Below are positions 1 through 8,971 of a DNA stretch of 64,000 bases, one piece after another; positions within the stretch are counted from its first letter, which is position 1, and the number at the start of each line of letters is the position of its first letter. Origin of the DNA: Lachnospiraceae bacterium (lineage in GTDB: Bacteria; Bacillota; Clostridia; Lachnospirales; Lachnospiraceae); assembly GCA_015056735.1 (NCBI GenBank), contig SVFT01000003.1, positions 62,001-126,000 on the forward strand. The letters run 5' to 3'. The translations under genes were made by a program, and so were the position numbers. The notes under the pieces are model-generated. The model saw nothing but the letters and a program-made list of their open reading frames with translations, did no database searches and had not been told where the DNA came from.

Positions 1-560
1 CCGTACTGCTCTAAGCTGTCGACTGTCATAACGCCCGGATACTCGGACAGAAACCACACGCCCCAGATGAGCATGCAAAGTAAAAATGTGATAAGCCCGG
101 GATGACGTTCAAGCAGATCGCCGGAAGATGCCCCCTGCGCCACCTGCAGGTTCACGGCCTGCACCTTTTCGCAAAAAGACGTATGCGAGGCTGCGATCAG
201 GATCGCTGTTACCGATGTGATATACAGGCAGGCAAAGCCGCCCAGAAAGATCAGTGAATATGCCGCTAGAAAGAGTCGGCTGTGAATGCCCGCAAAGAGA
301 TTGTCGCGGTCAGCCAGAACGGTCGCAGCAGTAAAGAAAAGGCCAAGCGCTGCACCGGTTTTCAGGATCGTCCGCTCCGGTCTTTTTGCACGCAGGAAAC
401 GATCATAAGCCGTAAGGAGGCCTGCTGCGAGTGCAAATACGATCACACCCGAAATATGAACAGACGAAAAATGCAGCCAATGCATCATCGTCACCGTTAT
501 CAAAAAGGATAGAAGTAAGTGCCTGATCATTGCCGATTGGCCGATAGATCGGATCTTCAT
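1..560 (-). CDS. Polytopic membrane protein, N-terminal part, cut by the window edge (DUF6020-like)
   Basis: The frame reads from an ATG at 560 to the window edge without a stop, giving 186 residues. A GGCGGG ribosome-binding site lies about 10 nt upstream. Several hydrophobic helices follow a short basic N-terminus (MKIRSIGQSAMIRHLL). The last visible stretch, EYPGVMTVDSLEQY, resembles the PGVMTxDS motif I associate with DUF6020 membrane proteins of Clostridia and Actinobacteria, which have no established function. It starts 15 bp after the Cof-type phosphatase stop, so it is probably the last gene of the run starting near 4826. The family assignment is from memory of a short motif; membrane location is secure. 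Confidence 0.6.
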   Translation of the reverse strand, partial: MKIRSIGQSAMIRHLLLSFLITVTMMHWLHFSSVHISGVIVFALAAGLLTAYDRFLRAKRPERTILKTGAALGLFFTAATVLADRDNLFAGIHSRLFLAAYSLIFLGGFACLYITSVTAILIAASHTSFCEKVQAVNLQVAQGASSGDLLERHPGLITFLLCMLIWGVWFLSEYPGVMTVDSLEQY

Positions 561-575
561 AAGATAATCCCGCCT

Positions 576-1349
576 TTAGAGAAGATAAGTCTCGCAATAG
601 GTGCAGGCGCCGTAATCGTCCACGCTGCCACAGACAGCGTCCGCCTCCGCCTTCACATTGTCAGCCGCATTGCCCATCGCAACGCTGTGACCGACTTCAT
701 GGAACATCTCTATGTCGTTGCCGCCGTCGCCGAATGCGATCGCCTCATCCTTGGAGAACCCATAATACTCGAGGATCTTGCGTACGCCTGTGCCCTTGCC
801 GCAGTCTGCCGGAACCAGATCGATCGCACGGTCCCACCACGCTGCCGGCTTGGTATTGACGGTCCCCTTCAGGACCTCGTCATATTCTTCCGGCGTGCAT
901 GCCAGCATGATCTGATAGACTTCACCGCTGATCTTTTCCGAAAAATGCGGATCGATCTTCAGTTCTTCGTGCGCGATATCGAAATATTGTTGCAGATCCG
1001 GACTCGATCCGTTGCCGACGCAGTAGCTTCTGCCTGCGATACTGATGGGCCGCCCCATCTTCTGCGTATTGGCAAGAACCTGCATCACTTCATCATGCGC
1101 AAGCGGATTGCTGTAGATTTCTTCGCGGTCATTGTAGCAGAGAGACCCATTAAATGTCAGATGGACATCGAAACGAAACCGCGGAAAATGCGGTAATGTC
1201 ATGGGGCCGCGCCCCGTCGCGATGCATACAAGGATCCCCGCTTTCTGCAGAGCAAAAAGCGTCTCCTCAGCACGCGGCGGGACCTTCCCGGTTCCGATCG
1301 GGATAATGGTTCCGTCTATATCAAAAAATGCGATTTTAATCCTGCTCAT
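576..1349 (-). CDS. Cof-type HAD-IIB phosphatase
   Basis: A cytosolic HAD-superfamily hydrolase, probably acting on sugar phosphates or other small phosphomonoesters. Motif I is FFDIDGTIIP close to the N-terminus, motif II lies in CIATGRGP, and motif IV is AFGDGGNDIEMF followed by the VAMGNAADNVK stretch typical of the Cof/YidA branch. Length is 257 aa from the ATG at 1349. That start is preferred to the one at 1373 because GAAAGG precedes it and the Rossmann strand begins at once. It lies 37 bp after ahcY. The substrate cannot be told from sequence. Confidence 0.85.
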   Translation of the reverse strand: MSRIKIAFFDIDGTIIPIGTGKVPPRAEETLFALQKAGILVCIATGRGPMTLPHFPRFRFDVHLTFNGSLCYNDREEIYSNPLAHDEVMQVLANTQKMGRPISIAGRSYCVGNGSSPDLQQYFDIAHEELKIDPHFSEKISGEVYQIMLACTPEEYDEVLKGTVNTKPAAWWDRAIDLVPADCGKGTGVRKILEYYGFSKDEAIAFGDGGNDIEMFHEVGHSVAMGNAADNVKAEADAVCGSVDDYGACTYCETYLL

Positions 1350-1386
1350 AGTACAGACAGAGCCTTTCGTCATTTCAAATCGAGAT

Positions 1387-2634
1387 TTACAGATTGTAAG
1401 AATTCAGATACTTCTCCTGCTCGGGGGTCAGGACGTCGATCTCTTTTCCGAGGAACTTGAGTTTTCTTCTCGCAACATCAAGATCTACTTCACGCGGTAC
1501 ATCGATCAGTTTTTCCTTGAGCTCTTTGCCGTGCTCAACCAGATATTTTGCGCTGAGTGCCTGGATCGCAAAGCTCATATCCATGATCTCGGCCGGATGA
1601 CCGTCCGCGCAGGCGAGGTTGACAAGGCGGCCTTCGCCGAGGATAAATACCCACTGGCCGGTCGGCAGGTGATAACCCATGATGTTGTTGCGCTGCTCAC
1701 GCATCTCGGTCGCGTTTGCTTTCAGCCACGCCACATCGATCTCGCAGTCAAAATGACCTGCGTTGCACAGAACCGCGCCGTCTTTCATAACGGCAAAGTC
1801 TTCCTGATCGATCACGCCGTCACAGCCCGTTACGGTCACGAAGAAATCGCCGACCTTTGCTGCCTCGTTCATCGGCATGACATCAAAGCCGTCCATAACC
1901 GCTTCGATCGCTTTAACGGGATCGATCTCGGTTACGATCACGCGTGCGCCAAGGCCTTTTGCCCGCATCGCGGTACCCTTACCGCACCAGCCGTATCCTG
2001 CAACGACAACGATCTTGCCTGCCACGATCAGGTTGGTCGTACGGTTGATGCCGTCCCAAACGGACTGGCCGGTCCCGTAGCGGTTATCGAAAAGGTGCTT
2101 GCAGTCCGCATTGTTTACGCGAACCATCGGGAACTGCAGCTTTCCTGCTTTGTTCATTGCTTCAAGTCTGATGATACCGGTCGTCGTCTCTTCGCAGCCG
2201 CCGATGATGTTCGGGATCAGCTCCGGCATCTCGTTGTGTACCATGTTTACAAGGTCACCGCCGTCATCGATGATGATATTCGGCCCAGCCTGCAGTGTAT
2301 GACGGATATGTGCCTCATACTCTTCCGGTGTGGATCCGTACCATGCGTGAACTTCCATGCCGTCCGCAGCAAGCGCTGCTGCCACATCGTCCTGCGTCGA
2401 GAGCGGGTTGGAACCCGTTACATACATCTCCGCGCCGCCGGCATTGAGTACCTGGCAGAGGTACCCTGTCTTTGCTTCCAGATGAACCGATAACGCGATC
2501 TTCTTGCCCGCGAACGGCTTCGTCTTCTTAAACTCCTCTTCGAGCGTTCTTAAAAGGTCACAGTTCCTGTGCACCCACTCCAGCTTTCTGTAGCCGGACT
2601 CCGCCAAATTGATGTCTCTGATCTCACTTGCCAT
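1387..2634 (-). CDS. ahcY: S-adenosylhomocysteine hydrolase
   Basis: Reversibly cleaves S-adenosylhomocysteine to adenosine and homocysteine, removing the product inhibitor of methyltransferases. The 415-residue protein has the family's NAD-binding segment (VVVAGYGWCGKGTAMRAKGL, around residues 210-230), the substrate region NADCKHLFDNRYGTGQS, and LCNAGHFDCEID near the hinge. It is about the length of bacterial forms that lack the extra loop of the eukaryotic enzyme. It follows mtaD by 73 bp on the same strand. Two alternative SAH-consuming enzymes therefore sit in one operon, which is the notable feature here. Confidence 0.96.
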   Translation of the reverse strand: MASEIRDINLAESGYRKLEWVHRNCDLLRTLEEEFKKTKPFAGKKIALSVHLEAKTGYLCQVLNAGGAEMYVTGSNPLSTQDDVAAALAADGMEVHAWYGSTPEEYEAHIRHTLQAGPNIIIDDGGDLVNMVHNEMPELIPNIIGGCEETTTGIIRLEAMNKAGKLQFPMVRVNNADCKHLFDNRYGTGQSVWDGINRTTNLIVAGKIVVVAGYGWCGKGTAMRAKGLGARVIVTEIDPVKAIEAVMDGFDVMPMNEAAKVGDFFVTVTGCDGVIDQEDFAVMKDGAVLCNAGHFDCEIDVAWLKANATEMREQRNNIMGYHLPTGQWVFILGEGRLVNLACADGHPAEIMDMSFAIQALSAKYLVEHGKELKEKLIDVPREVDLDVARRKLKFLGKEIDVLTPEQEKYLNSYNL

Positions 2635-2677
2635 ATCTTATCTCCCTTTAACTCTTTTGATCCAAAAGCTTTCTATT

Positions 2678-2712
2678 GAAAAAAGTATTTAATATGAAAA
2701 AAAGTGTTTAAT
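2678..2712. repeat. Short imperfect direct repeat at the end of mtaD
   Basis: Two 16-17 bp copies of the pattern GAAAAAAGTRTTTAAT stand side by side and span the mtaD stop codon. On the minus strand each copy ends in a T-tract, so the pair may help transcript release or be a slippage duplication. No stem accompanies them. Confidence 0.45.
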
Positions 2713-4003
2713 ACTCTTTTTTGTCCAGTTCCATACGTTTGATGATCTCGTTCACTTTGCTGTAAACAAGTTCTTCATCCATTGTCAGGATCCTGCGGCC
2801 TTCCATCGTAACCTTGCCATCGATGATCACCGTATCAACCTCCGAGCCGTTGGCCGAATAGGACAGGGCCGCGATCAGGTTGTTGGCCGGCATCAGGGAC
2901 GGATTCTTCAGATCAAGGATCGCGATATCCGCTTTCTTTCCGACTTCCAGAGAACCGATCTCCTTCTCAAGACCGAGTGCCTTCGCGCCGTTGATCGTCG
3001 CGATCCGGAATACATCACGCGCACCGATGCACTGCGGTGTCTTGTGTGTTCCTTTATGGATGAGCGCGAGAAGCGACATCTCATGGAACAGATTCAGTGA
3101 ATTATTGGAAGCCGCACCGTCTGTACCGATGCAGACGTTGATCCCTTTTTCCATCATCTCGGGAACCGGCGCAAAGCCGTTACCGAGTTTCATGTTACTT
3201 GCGGGGTTCGTTACAACGGAAACCCCATTCTTTGCAAGGATGTCCATGTCATGGTCATCGACCTGCACACAATGCGCCGCGATACACGGTACATCAAACA
3301 ATCCGTTCCGCTCCGCCATCTCGATCGGTGTGCAGCCGTGCTCTTTTCGCACGCCTTCCATCTCGCTCATACTTTCGGATAAGTGAACGTGAATGCCGAT
3401 GCCCGCTTTCTTTGCCTCATCGGATACGCGTCTGAAATAATCTTCCGAGCAGGTATAGGGTGCGTGCGGACCGAATTTAAACGTGATACGATCACAGTCC
3501 TTGCAGAACGCAATCTCTTCATAAGTCTGATCGATGCGGCCGCCGTCGTCCTCTGCGGTCCCGACAAGACCCCTGCACATCACGGCACGCATGCCGGATT
3601 CCTTGATCGCACGCGTCGTCTGCTTGATGTTCATCATCATATCGTTAAAACAGGTCGTGCCGGACTTCATCATCTCGATGATCGCAAGACAAGCGCCCCA
3701 GTAGGTATCCTCGTCCGTCATCTTCTGCTCGATCGGATCGACTGTGCCGAAAAGCCAGTCCATAAACGCAAGATCGTCCGCGACATTGCGCATGAACGCC
3801 ATATAGGAATGCGTATGACAGTTGATGAGTCCCGGGATCGCAAGCTTATCCTTTCCGTCGATCACACGCTCCTCCTTAAACGCGGCCGGAGCATCTCCTA
3901 TTCCGACAATTCTGTCATTTTCAATGTATATGGATGTTTTCTTTACGACGTCTTTGCCGCCTTCCGGCAAGATCGCCTGCACATTACGGATCACAATCCC
4001 CAT
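2708..4003 (-). CDS. mtaD: 5-methylthioadenosine / S-adenosylhomocysteine deaminase family amidohydrolase
   Basis: A metal-dependent amidohydrolase of the MtaD/TrzN group, expected to deaminate methylthioadenosine, SAH or adenosine to inosine forms. Visible metal and catalytic residues include NCHTHS near residue 65, GIHVHLSES, AAHCVQVDDHD and IGTDGAASNN. It ends in the usual C-terminal beta-sandwich (GKKADIAILDL). The start at 4003 is chosen over 4009 because AGGAGG lies 8 nt before it and only 2 nt before the upstream ATG. Length is 431 aa. It lies between a HAD phosphatase and ahcY, which fits SAH clearance. Exact substrate preference is inferred. Confidence 0.9.
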   Translation of the reverse strand: MGIVIRNVQAILPEGGKDVVKKTSIYIENDRIVGIGDAPAAFKEERVIDGKDKLAIPGLINCHTHSYMAFMRNVADDLAFMDWLFGTVDPIEQKMTDEDTYWGACLAIIEMMKSGTTCFNDMMMNIKQTTRAIKESGMRAVMCRGLVGTAEDDGGRIDQTYEEIAFCKDCDRITFKFGPHAPYTCSEDYFRRVSDEAKKAGIGIHVHLSESMSEMEGVRKEHGCTPIEMAERNGLFDVPCIAAHCVQVDDHDMDILAKNGVSVVTNPASNMKLGNGFAPVPEMMEKGINVCIGTDGAASNNSLNLFHEMSLLALIHKGTHKTPQCIGARDVFRIATINGAKALGLEKEIGSLEVGKKADIAILDLKNPSLMPANNLIAALSYSANGSEVDTVIIDGKVTMEGRRILTMDEELVYSKVNEIIKRMELDKKEY

Positions 4004-4034
4004 ACGCATATCCTCCTGTCTTATCGATTATACC

Positions 4035-4826
4035 TTAATCCGTCAGATCGTGGCACATTTCTTCTTCCGTAAATACAACACCGTCCGGGATCGGAAGGGC
4101 TGCCGCATCCTGCACTCTGCCTTTCTGTTTCCACGGTGCCTTGATCCGCCGTCTATTATACCACAAGGTCTTCCACCCTGCCGCCTTTGCTCCGACAACA
4201 TCCAGTTCATAGTTGTCGCCGACATAGAGAAGTTCGCTCGGTTTGAGGTCCATGACCTCAGCCGTTTTATCAAAAATACGCGGATCCGGCTTCATAATGC
4301 CATAGTCGCCGGATACCACCACGCGGTCTTTTTTGAAAAAATTAGTCAATCCCAGGTCGCTTAATTTCCGCCTCTGATGCTCCGACCCGCCGTTGGATAA
4401 GATTCCAATCCGCACATCTTCACGTGAGCAGAGCTTTTTAAGCATCCTGACCACCTTTGCTGTCGGCCTGATCTGCCGCTGCGCAGCAGCATAGATCTTC
4501 TGAAAGCGAAGCGCTTCCCTCGCGGATACCGTGATCCCAAGGTCAGCGAAAGCTTTTGTCCCGCGATAGATATACATCTCGTCCATCGTGATCTCGCCTC
4601 GCTCCGAAGGCTCAAACACCTCATCTCCACGCGCCCGGAAACGTTCGGAAAACTGCGCGGATGTAAAAGGCATCCCTCTCGGAAAAAATGTATCAAGCGC
4701 CATTTCATAGGGCAGATCGCGCCTGTACAGTGTGTCGTCAATATCAAATACGATCCCTTTCACATTGAGTGTGATCTGCTTTTCCTCGGCCAAGGGATCA
4801 TTCTCATACATATGCACTACCATCAT
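4035..4826 (-). CDS. HAD-IA family hydrolase
   Basis: A haloacid-dehalogenase-type phosphatase with all four motifs: GIVFDIDDTLYRRD (I), GILSNGG (II), the lysine of MKPDPRIFD (III) and YVGDNYELDVVGAKAAGW (IV). The cap lies between motifs I and II, as in YjjG/PGP-like members. The N-terminus is uncertain: several in-frame ATG codons (4826, 4823, 4811) come before the first core strand and none has a strong ribosome-binding site. It is the first gene of the run toward mtaD and ahcY and begins about 60 bp after the etfA terminator. Substrate unknown. Confidence 0.8.
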   Translation of the reverse strand: MMVVHMYENDPLAEEKQITLNVKGIVFDIDDTLYRRDLPYEMALDTFFPRGMPFTSAQFSERFRARGDEVFEPSERGEITMDEMYIYRGTKAFADLGITVSAREALRFQKIYAAAQRQIRPTAKVVRMLKKLCSREDVRIGILSNGGSEHQRRKLSDLGLTNFFKKDRVVVSGDYGIMKPDPRIFDKTAEVMDLKPSELLYVGDNYELDVVGAKAAGWKTLWYNRRRIKAPWKQKGRVQDAAALPIPDGVVFTEEEMCHDLTD

Positions 4827-4888
4827 TTTACTCAGGACAAGAGCTCTCTTCTCATCTCATCTCGCCCTGTTTTATCCCCTTAAATAGT

Positions 4889-4915
4889 AAAGGGCCGACA
4901 GGATGTCGACCCTTT
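4889..4915 (-). terminator. Intrinsic terminator of the butyrate operon
   Basis: AAAGGG-C-CGAC and GTCG-A-CCCTTT arms around a 5-nt loop stand 28 bp after the etfA stop. The following tract on the minus strand is only moderately T-rich, so efficiency may be partial. Confidence 0.7.
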
Positions 4916-4942
4916 GAAATTGCATGTCAGCGTTTGACCGCT

Positions 4943-5986
4943 TTATTTGTTGGCAAGTTCTGCTTTGAGCTTTTCGGTCAGCTGCGGAACGATCTTGTTC
5001 AGATCGCCAACGATACCGAAGTCAGCTACATCAAAGATCGGTGCATCCTCATCTTTGTTGATCGCGATGATAATGTCGGATTCTTCCATACCTGCTACGT
5101 GCTGGATCGCACCGGAGATACCAATCGCAAAGTATACGTTCGGACGAACCGTCTTACCGGTCTGACCAACCTGCAGATCCTTCGGCTTCCAGCCTGCATC
5201 TACAACCGCACGGGAGCAGCTTACGGTACCGCCGATCACTGCAGCAAGATCCTCAAGGATCTTGAAGTTCTCGGGTGAACCTACGCCACGGCCGCCGGAT
5301 ACGAGGATCTTAGCATCCATGATATCTGCCGTATTCTTAACAGCCTTAACAACTTCTTTGATCGTAACGTATTTCTTGTTGGGTGTGAAGCCCGGGTTGT
5401 ACTCAACCACATTTGCTTTTGCACCTTTGATCGGGTCGATCTTCTGCATAACGCCGGGACGAACGGTTGCCATCTGAGGACGGTTGTTCGGGCAGGCGAT
5501 GGTAGCGATCGTGTTGCCGCCGAATGCAGGACGGGTCATAAGGAGCTGATTGTGCTTCTGCTCCTGGCCGGGAACTGCTACAAGCGGGAAATCACCGATC
5601 TCAAGTACTGTACAGTCTGCTGTAAGACCTGTCGCAACTCTTGCGGAAACAGTCGGGCCGAGGTCACGACCGATCGCTGTTGCACCTACGAGAACGATCT
5701 CGGGTTTGAATTCATTGATAACGGAAGCAAGTGCGTGTGCATAAGGCTCCGTTCTGTACTCTTTCAGTTCAGGATCGTCTACGACGATAACCTTGTCTGC
5801 GCCGTACTCTGCAAGAGAGTCAGCCAGATTCTTGATGCCGCTGCCGATCAGAACAGCTGTTACTTCAGCGTTCAGAGGCTGTGCGAGTTCTTTTGCTTTT
5901 CCAAGTAATTCGTATGCGATGCCGCTGATCTCGTTGTCGACCTGCTGTGCAAAGACATATACGCCCTTATATTCTTCTAAATTCAT
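4943..5986 (-). CDS. etfA: Electron transfer flavoprotein alpha subunit
   Basis: The FAD-carrying subunit that, with EtfB, exchanges electrons with butyryl-CoA dehydrogenase. In clostridia this complex bifurcates electrons from NADH to crotonyl-CoA and ferredoxin. The C-terminal FAD domain is clear: VSGGRGVGSPENF, RAVVDAGW, QVGQTGKTVRPNVYFAIGISGAIQH and NKDEDAPIFDVADFGIVGDL. The ATG at 5986 is preferred because AAGGTGG lies about 7 nt upstream; a GTG at 6007 would overlap the etfB stop. Length is 347 aa. It is the last gene of thl-hbd-bcd-etfB-etfA and is followed by a terminator. Confidence 0.96.
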   Translation of the reverse strand: MNLEEYKGVYVFAQQVDNEISGIAYELLGKAKELAQPLNAEVTAVLIGSGIKNLADSLAEYGADKVIVVDDPELKEYRTEPYAHALASVINEFKPEIVLVGATAIGRDLGPTVSARVATGLTADCTVLEIGDFPLVAVPGQEQKHNQLLMTRPAFGGNTIATIACPNNRPQMATVRPGVMQKIDPIKGAKANVVEYNPGFTPNKKYVTIKEVVKAVKNTADIMDAKILVSGGRGVGSPENFKILEDLAAVIGGTVSCSRAVVDAGWKPKDLQVGQTGKTVRPNVYFAIGISGAIQHVAGMEESDIIIAINKDEDAPIFDVADFGIVGDLNKIVPQLTEKLKAELANK

Positions 5987-6006
5987 CTCATTCACCACCT
6001 TATTCA

Positions 6007-6792
6007 CTAAATCACATGTTTCACTTTGAGTTTGTCAACAATGTAGGAAACTGCATCTTCGGGAGAATCGGGTGTAACCTTCTCGCCGGCACCCTTACGA
6101 ACCTTATCGGATGCTTTTGCAATTTTTGTAGGAGAACCTGCAAGACCGAGGTTGCTGTCATCAACATCCTTCAGATCTTTTCTTCCCCAAGTGGTGATCT
6201 CTGCTTTTACAGCATCGAAGCATCCGCCGGGTGTCATGTAGCGGGGCTCGTTCAGCTCTGCAAGAGCTGTCAGAAGGCAAGGCATCTCAGCTTCAAGGAT
6301 GTGATATCTGTCATCGAACTGACGCTGAACGATTACTTTCTTGCCATCGATCTTGATATCCTGTGTATAGGAGATAACCGGAAGGCCGAGGTGCTCAGCG
6401 ATCTGAGGACCAACCTGTGCAGTATCACCGTCGATAGCCTGACGGCCTGTGATAACAAGATCGTAATCAATGTTTCTGAGTGCGCCTGCGATCGTAGTGG
6501 AGGTAGCCCATGTGTCGGCACCGCCAAGAACACGGTCTGTTACGAGGATCGCATTGTCTGCGCCCATTGCAAGTGCTTCCTGAAGGACATCTGTTGCCTT
6601 CGGAAGACCCATTGTCAGAACGGTTACTTCTGCGCCGTACTGATCTTTTAATCTAAGTGCTGCTTCAAGACCGGCTTTGTCATCCGGATTCATGATCGCG
6701 AGCATTGCTGCTCTATCGAGTGTACCATCGGGGTTGAACTTAACGCCGCCCTTTGTATCAGGTACCTGTTTAATACAAACAACGATTTTCAT
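6007..6792 (-). CDS. etfB: Electron transfer flavoprotein beta subunit
   Basis: Partner of EtfA, binding AMP or a second FAD in bifurcating complexes. The 261-residue sequence starts MKIVVCIKQVPDT, the family signature, and includes the conserved ALRLKDQYGAEVTVLTMG segment and TGRQAIDGDTAQVGPQIAE near residue 120. AAAGGAG precedes the start. It lies 18 bp after bcd, inside the butyrate operon, so it is very probably the physiological partner of Bcd. Confidence 0.96.
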   Translation of the reverse strand: MKIVVCIKQVPDTKGGVKFNPDGTLDRAAMLAIMNPDDKAGLEAALRLKDQYGAEVTVLTMGLPKATDVLQEALAMGADNAILVTDRVLGGADTWATSTTIAGALRNIDYDLVITGRQAIDGDTAQVGPQIAEHLGLPVISYTQDIKIDGKKVIVQRQFDDRYHILEAEMPCLLTALAELNEPRYMTPGGCFDAVKAEITTWGRKDLKDVDDSNLGLAGSPTKIAKASDKVRKGAGEKVTPDSPEDAVSYIVDKLKVKHVI

Positions 6793-6810
6793 TTGATTTC
6801 TCCTTTATCA

Positions 6811-7977
6811 TTATTTCAGTAAGTTAGCACTGATAACCATTCTCTGAACTTCGGATGTACCTTCGTAGATCTCTGTGATCTTCGCATCACGCATCATACG
6901 CTCAACATCGTACTCTTTGATGTAACCGTAACCACCGTGAAGCTGTACACACTTGGTCGTTACTTCCATTGCAACTTCCGCTGCATAAAGCTTAGCCATA
7001 GCCGCTTCTACGGAGTAGGAGATCTTCGGGTTAACCTTGTAAGCATCTTTCTTTCTTGCAGCTTTATAAACAAGAAGCTTAGCAGCCTCAACCTTTGTAG
7101 CCATGTCAGCAAGCTGGAACTGTGTGTTCTGGAACTGAGCGATGCTGCGGCCGAACTGTTTTCTCTCCTTTACGTACTGGATCGTTGTTTCAAGAGCGCC
7201 CTCTGCAAGGCCGAGTGCCTGGGAAGCGATACCGATACGGCCGCCGTCCAGGGTGTGCATTGCGATGTTGAAGCCCTTGCCCTGAGCACCGAGCATGTTC
7301 TCCTTCGGGATCCTGCAATCCGTGAAGATCAGCTCGTATGTGGAAGATGCGCAGATACCCATCTTGTTCTCTTTTGTACCGAATGTAAATCCGGGTGTGC
7401 CTTTTTCTACGATGAAAGCACTGATCTCTTTCATCATCTTGCCGCGCTTCTCGATCTTGCCTGTTACAGCGAAGATTACGTATACGTCAGCTTCTTTACC
7501 GTTTGTGATAAAGCATTTGGAACCGTTCAGTACCCACTCATTGCCGTCAAGAACAGCCTTGGTCTGCTGACCCTGTGCGTCAGTACCTGCACCGGGCTCT
7601 GTAAGACCGAAAGCACCGATCTTCTCGCCTTTTGCAAGCGGAACCACATATTTCTGCTTCTGCTCTTCTGTACCGAATGTCATGATCGGATCGATGCAAA
7701 GGGAAGTATGTGCGGAAACGATAACACCTGTTGTACCGCAGACTTTGGAAAGCTCCTCAACACACATTGCATATGCAAGTGTATCGCAGCCCTGGCCGCC
7801 ATATTCCTTCGGAACCGGGATGCCCATGAAGCCGTACTTAGCCATTTTGTCAACCGTCTCTCTGGGGAATCTGTGTTCTTCGTCGATTTCCTGTGCCAGA
7901 GGCTTTACTTCTTTTTCGGCGAAATCTTTGAATAAAGTTTTCACCATTTCATGTTCTTTGCTCAAAGTAAAATCCAT
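6811..7977 (-). CDS. bcd: Butyryl-CoA dehydrogenase (short-chain acyl-CoA dehydrogenase)
   Basis: Reduces crotonyl-CoA to butyryl-CoA, with electrons through EtfAB. The 388-aa flavoprotein has the acyl-CoA dehydrogenase signatures GAFGLTEPGAGTDAQGQQT, the FAD/substrate segment YVKERKQFGRSIAQFQNTQ, and the C-terminal QLHGGYGYIKEYDVERMMRD followed by the catalytic-glutamate region TEIYEGTSEVQRMVI. GGAGG lies upstream of the ATG. Position between hbd and etfB supports the butyryl rather than another chain-length role. Confidence 0.96.
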   Translation of the reverse strand: MDFTLSKEHEMVKTLFKDFAEKEVKPLAQEIDEEHRFPRETVDKMAKYGFMGIPVPKEYGGQGCDTLAYAMCVEELSKVCGTTGVIVSAHTSLCIDPIMTFGTEEQKQKYVVPLAKGEKIGAFGLTEPGAGTDAQGQQTKAVLDGNEWVLNGSKCFITNGKEADVYVIFAVTGKIEKRGKMMKEISAFIVEKGTPGFTFGTKENKMGICASSTYELIFTDCRIPKENMLGAQGKGFNIAMHTLDGGRIGIASQALGLAEGALETTIQYVKERKQFGRSIAQFQNTQFQLADMATKVEAAKLLVYKAARKKDAYKVNPKISYSVEAAMAKLYAAEVAMEVTTKCVQLHGGYGYIKEYDVERMMRDAKITEIYEGTSEVQRMVISANLLK

Positions 7978-8009
7978 GATTTCATTTCCTCCATACTATT
8001 TTGTAATCA

Positions 8010-8852
8010 TTACTTTGTATAATCATAGAAGCCAATGCCGGTCTTGCGTCCAAGCTTGCCGCCACGGACCATCTTACGCATAAGAGGGTGCGGACGATAT
8101 TTGGAATCGCCTGTCTCATTGTAAAGAACTTCCATAATTGCCAGACATACGTCCAGACCAACGAGATCGCCCAGAGCAAGGGGTCCCATCGGGTGGTTCG
8201 CGCCGAGCATCATTGCGGTATCGATACCTTCTACGGAAGCGATGCCTTCTGCATAGATGCCGACTGCTTCATTGATCATCGGGATCAGGATCCTGTTAAC
8301 AACGAAGCCCGGAGCTTCCTCTACCTTAACAGGTGTCTTGCCGATCTCTTCGCAGATCTTGATCACTTCTTCAACCTTCTCTGCGGGAGTGTTGAGGCCG
8401 GCCGTAACTTCAACGAGCTTCATAACGGGAGCGGGATTGAAGAAATGCATGCCGACAACATGATGCTTGATGCCTGCACCGATCTCCGTGATGGAAAGAG
8501 AAGATGTATTGCTTGCAAAAATGCAGGTATCCTTCTTGCAGATCTCATCCAGTTCTTTGAATGTCTGCTTCTTAACGTCCATCACTTCGAGTGCCGCTTC
8601 CACGATCAGATCGCAGTCCGCGCAGATGTCCTTTACGCCGGTTGTGATCTTCGCAAGGATCTTGTCAGCGTCAGCCTGCTCCATTTTGCCTTTTTCGATT
8701 CTCTTCTGAAAACCTTTTGCGATCTTGTTCTTGCCGTTCGCAGCGAACTCTTCATTGATATCACACAGGCATACTTCGTAACCTTCCTGCTGTGCAAAAG
8801 CCTGTGCAATGCCGGATCCCATTGTGCCTGCTCCGATAATACCTACCTTCAT
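8010..8852 (-). CDS. hbd: 3-hydroxybutyryl-CoA dehydrogenase
   Basis: Reduces acetoacetyl-CoA to 3-hydroxybutyryl-CoA with NAD(P)H. The 280-residue protein begins with the dinucleotide-binding [18 protein letters not shown]. It has the family motif [14 protein letters not shown] with catalytic His, and [14 protein letters not shown], then LGDLVGLD in the C-terminal helical domain. The start has AAGGAGG 8 nt upstream. The usual next gene in many relatives, crt (crotonase), is not between thl and hbd or elsewhere in the window. Confidence 0.96.
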   Translation of the reverse strand: MKVGIIGAGTMGSGIAQAFAQQEGYEVCLCDINEEFAANGKNKIAKGFQKRIEKGKMEQADADKILAKITTGVKDICADCDLIVEAALEVMDVKKQTFKELDEICKKDTCIFASNTSSLSITEIGAGIKHHVVGMHFFNPAPVMKLVEVTAGLNTPAEKVEEVIKICEEIGKTPVKVEEAPGFVVNRILIPMINEAVGIYAEGIASVEGIDTAMMLGANHPMGPLALGDLVGLDVCLAIMEVLYNETGDSKYRPHPLMRKMVRGGKLGRKTGIGFYDYTK

Positions 8853-8911
8853 TTGAAAACCCTCCTTAAGATGAAAATGAACAATTGATGTCTATACGCG
8901 CAGAAATGAAA

Positions 8912-8940
8912 GGGCAGGTTCTGCCCGTTTTGCGCAAAAC
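8912..8940. repeat. Adjoining small palindromes between thl and hbd
   Basis: GGGCAG-gtt-CTGCCC is followed directly by the perfect palindrome GTTTTGCGCAAAAC. They lie in the 119-bp thl-hbd spacer and could form tandem hairpins in the operon mRNA, for example as processing sites. No T-run follows. Confidence 0.5.
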
Positions 8941-8971
8941 CTGTTCTTCCATCTCTAGGTCAGTTATTAGA

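Noticed and set aside
1201-2493. A long plus-strand open frame opposite ahcY and the Cof phosphatase
   Set aside because: It is the complement of two recognisable genes and crosses their boundary; it shows no domain features or ribosome-binding site.
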